Part shown: positions 62,001 through 64,000 of the stretch, one piece after another
Layout of the letters: every line of letters starts with the position of its first letter
Position numbering within the stretch: the first letter of the stretch is position 1
Source: Parasponia andersonii
Taxonomy: Eukaryota > Streptophyta > Magnoliopsida > Rosales > Cannabaceae
Direction of reading: 5' to 3'
NCBI GenBank assembly: GCA_002914805.1
Contig: JXTB01000610.1
Span: 144,925 to 208,924, forward strand
DNA: 64,000 nt
Position numbers and translations under genes: made by a program
The notes under the pieces: model-generated
Told to the model about the DNA's origin: nothing
Databases searched by the model: none
What the model saw: the letters and a program-made list of their open reading frames with translations, nothing else

Positions 62001-63398
62001 TGCAGTTGTATTCTCAACTTCAGACTCTAGTTTCGAATCAGCAGCAACTAAAGAAGCTGGCAAACTACAGTCATGATCAACTAAAGTATTATCGTCCGAA
62101 ACCGACTCCACATTTGTCTGAGCACAAGACATCGACTGGCTGCCATCACATTCAGGGGTCCTGTTTGAATCCTCGGATTCTACATCTATTGCATCAGCAG
62201 ATGATTTCTCTTCAACTCCACTGGAAGCACTGCAGGTCTCAGGTTGGGACCTCCCATCACTAGCAAGGCCAATTGACTCGGGATTAACAAGCATATTCTC
62301 ATTCTCAACAGGACAAGATTCAGGGTTTTCAATGTCCTTCTGATTTGCCTTTCCAGTGTCAGTATCAGTCTCTGGTCTCACATCCTCAAAGTCACAAGTT
62401 GGAAGATCTCCAGCAGGCAAAGAAACTTCATTTTTGACATCTGAATCCTCTGTTATTTTATTACTCACAGGAAAGCTTTCCGCATTTTCACAAGTCTGAT
62501 TTTTTCGTTCAGGTGTATCCTGACCGGCACCAACCAAGTCAGTAATAACAACAGTCTCTGAAATGCTCCCGACAGGCAGGCCATCTCCATTTTCTTCAGA
62601 TAAAGGACCATTTGAAACTTGTATCTCTACAGATTTATCAACTTGAGAACATGGAGGTGCTTCCAGAGTAGGCTCCACGTCCACTCCATCGTCCCCTTCA
62701 GAGAAGCTCAATGGTTGCTCAGAATCAACAAGTGTAGGAGAACTGGTGGGACCAATTTCAGGAGGTGAAGGCAAACTTGGGGCATTTTCTGAGGGCCCAC
62801 ATTGTTCTGCTGGGTCTAAAGCTCCATCATCGTGTTCGGGAACCGCATGAGGTAAAACATCACATCTCTCAATGGAGATAGGGAGGATGTCGGTAACCAC
62901 AGGATCCTGCTCCAAACCATCTGGTGGTGGAGTCCCAGGTGTACCTCCCAGAGGACTCACATTGAACAATTCTGCTTGTTCCTTATCCTGAGTCGTAGCA
63001 GTTTGAAGGGCATTAACAGCAATGTCAGACTCCTGATGTTGGTTTTCATCTGGTTGATCTGATTTGATCGTGCTCACTTGTGTTTGATGAATTTCTTCTC
63101 CTCCCTCAGCCTCACCATTAGGCTGCGACGATTCAACATTGATTTCAGCAGCCTCGTTCTTGGTTTCATGAATATTTTCTTCAGCCTCAGCCTCAGCCTC
63201 AGCATTGTGAAGCGGTTGCTCAGGTTGAGGAGGGGCATGGAGATCAGAGTCAACGACATCCTTGTCACTGGCGTCCGTATCGGTGACGAACACGTAAGAG
63301 CCATCGAAATCAGCATCAGCATTCCCATTGGCAGAATTGGCGAGACCCTCCTCAGGACCATTCACGACGACCTCAGATTCACAAACGCCTCCCGTCAT
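59062..63398 (-). CDS. Proton pump-interactor-like protein with long acidic N-terminus
   Basis: Seven coding exons close in phase: 63398-61650, 61560-61402, 61265-61086, 60840-60646, 60343-60245, 60140-59559 and 59400-59062. They encode 1100 residues. The start is MTGGVCESEVVVNG. Residues 1 to about 530 are acidic, rich in E/D/S/P and probably disordered. The family core follows, from KRPFYYLIRIP through a long coiled coil to NKHFWRYKDD, LCLDQVERVMEVWN and STLWRLRTLDGRSLGP. A K/E-rich helix (about 870-1000) and one C-terminal membrane span (last ~25 residues, PWMWIALVVVFVLALFLVG) complete it. This is the layout of Arabidopsis PPI1, which binds the regulatory tail of the plasma-membrane H+-ATPase and is ER/plasma-membrane associated through that tail. 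PPI1 has only about 610 residues, so the N-terminal half is an addition. Pump binding is inferred from the family. A leader intron lies upstream. Confidence 0.88.
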
Positions 63399-64000
63399 TG
63401 TGCACCCCAACCCAACTCAAATGCGATCTAAGATCCACAACAACAACTAGCTAGCTTTCTTATAAATATATATATATATATATATTATTGAAAATTCAAT
63501 CTTATGAATAAATCATAAATGTGTAATTTGCATAATAAAGATGAGATCAAGAAACTTTAATGGAGGATCTATAGGGAGAGGGAGAGGAGATGAAAGACTT
63601 ACCAAGGACGAGAATTGAGGTCGAAGTGGCGGTGGGATGCTGTAAAGTGGGAAGGGAAGGGCAGATCGAGAGAAAGAGAGAGAGAGGCAGATGATCAAAA
63701 TGCGGACAATTTCAATAATCAAAAAAAAGACACACACACACCTTCCTACACCTTCCTCTTCCTCTTCTTCTTCTTCTTCTTCTTAAATAGTTAGCACCTC
63801 TCCTTTCCGATTTCGATTTTATTTTAAATCCAACACACCACCATCTCGCTCACTCTTATATTTCTTTTTTTTCTTTTTCTTTTTTTTATTATATCATTTT
63901 ATTTACTCTCTCTCTCTCTTTCTTTTTTATTTTTTTCTTCTTTAAAAAAAAAACAAACACAAAAACAAAAATGGTTTGGCTAAAAATTAAAATTAAATTT
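63399..64000 (-). promoter_or_regulatory. Leader and promoter region of the proton pump-interactor gene
   Basis: On the minus strand a donor (CCTTGGTAAGTC) ends a probable untranslated exon near 63602, and the intron would run to shortly before the ATG at 63398. An (AT)n run lies at 63466-63485 inside it. Upstream are CT/CTT-rich tracts (63757-63785 and 63907-63945 on the plus strand), common near plant transcription starts. No other coding region seen up to the window end. Confidence 0.5.

Noticed and set aside
1..64000. CRISPR arrays, prokaryotic operons, prophage or secondary-metabolite cluster
   Set aside because: Tandem repeats here are simple microsatellites without unique spacers. The genes are intron-rich plant genes of unrelated function, with no sign of a coordinated pathway.

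Overview
This window is nuclear DNA from a dicot plant, probably a rosid. The genes are split by many short AT-rich introns with GT-AG ends, the spacers are rich in microsatellites and homopolymers, and every recognisable protein belongs to a plant family. The species cannot be named from the sequence. Assembly gaps lie at 16605-16682 and 30822-31451, and a single N at 15312.

Layout. 3162-6365 (+) is an intronless RPK2-type leucine-rich-repeat receptor kinase. 7205-11516 (-) and 12405-16319 (-) are tandem copies of a DUF3754 two-pass membrane protein. 17837-24926 (-) is a plant NFRKB/INO80G-like nuclear protein. A tRNA-Lys(UUU) lies at 26874-26946 (-), followed by about 5 kb of transposon-rich, AT-rich spacer. 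31556-36774 (+) is SUVH4/KRYPTONITE, an H3K9 methyltransferase. 37468-38790 (-) is a small nuclear-type protein resembling TSSC4. 39794-48377 (+) and 49522-58263 (+) are tandem GH38 alpha-mannosidases, each with 29 exons. 59062-63398 (-) is a proton pump-interactor-like coiled-coil protein with a C-terminal membrane anchor.

From memory, the run DUF3754 - NFRKB-like - SUVH4 - At5g13970-like - alpha-mannosidase matches the Arabidopsis order At5g13940 to At5g13980. The block therefore looks like a conserved piece of ancestral gene order to which two tandem duplications have been added. The genes act in separate processes (receptor signalling, chromatin, probable snRNP assembly, glycan trimming, membrane-associated regulation). 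Nothing suggests a shared pathway or an operon-like cluster.

I rebuilt splice structures by reading exon-intron junctions, and reading-frame phase closes across all exons for DUF3754 copy 1, the NFRKB-like gene, SUVH4, the TSSC4-like gene, alpha-mannosidase 1 and the proton pump-interactor. The intact genes show no frameshift. DUF3754 copy 2 lacks about 78 nt of coding sequence at the single N, most likely an assembly fault. The main accessory content is transposon insertions in introns: a solo copia-type LTR with a perfect 5-bp target duplication, a 145-bp hairpin MITE with a 5-bp duplication, a 5'-truncated LINE with a 17-bp duplication, and two related MITEs. Three introns use GC-AG ends. 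I found no sign of an undescribed multi-gene system.
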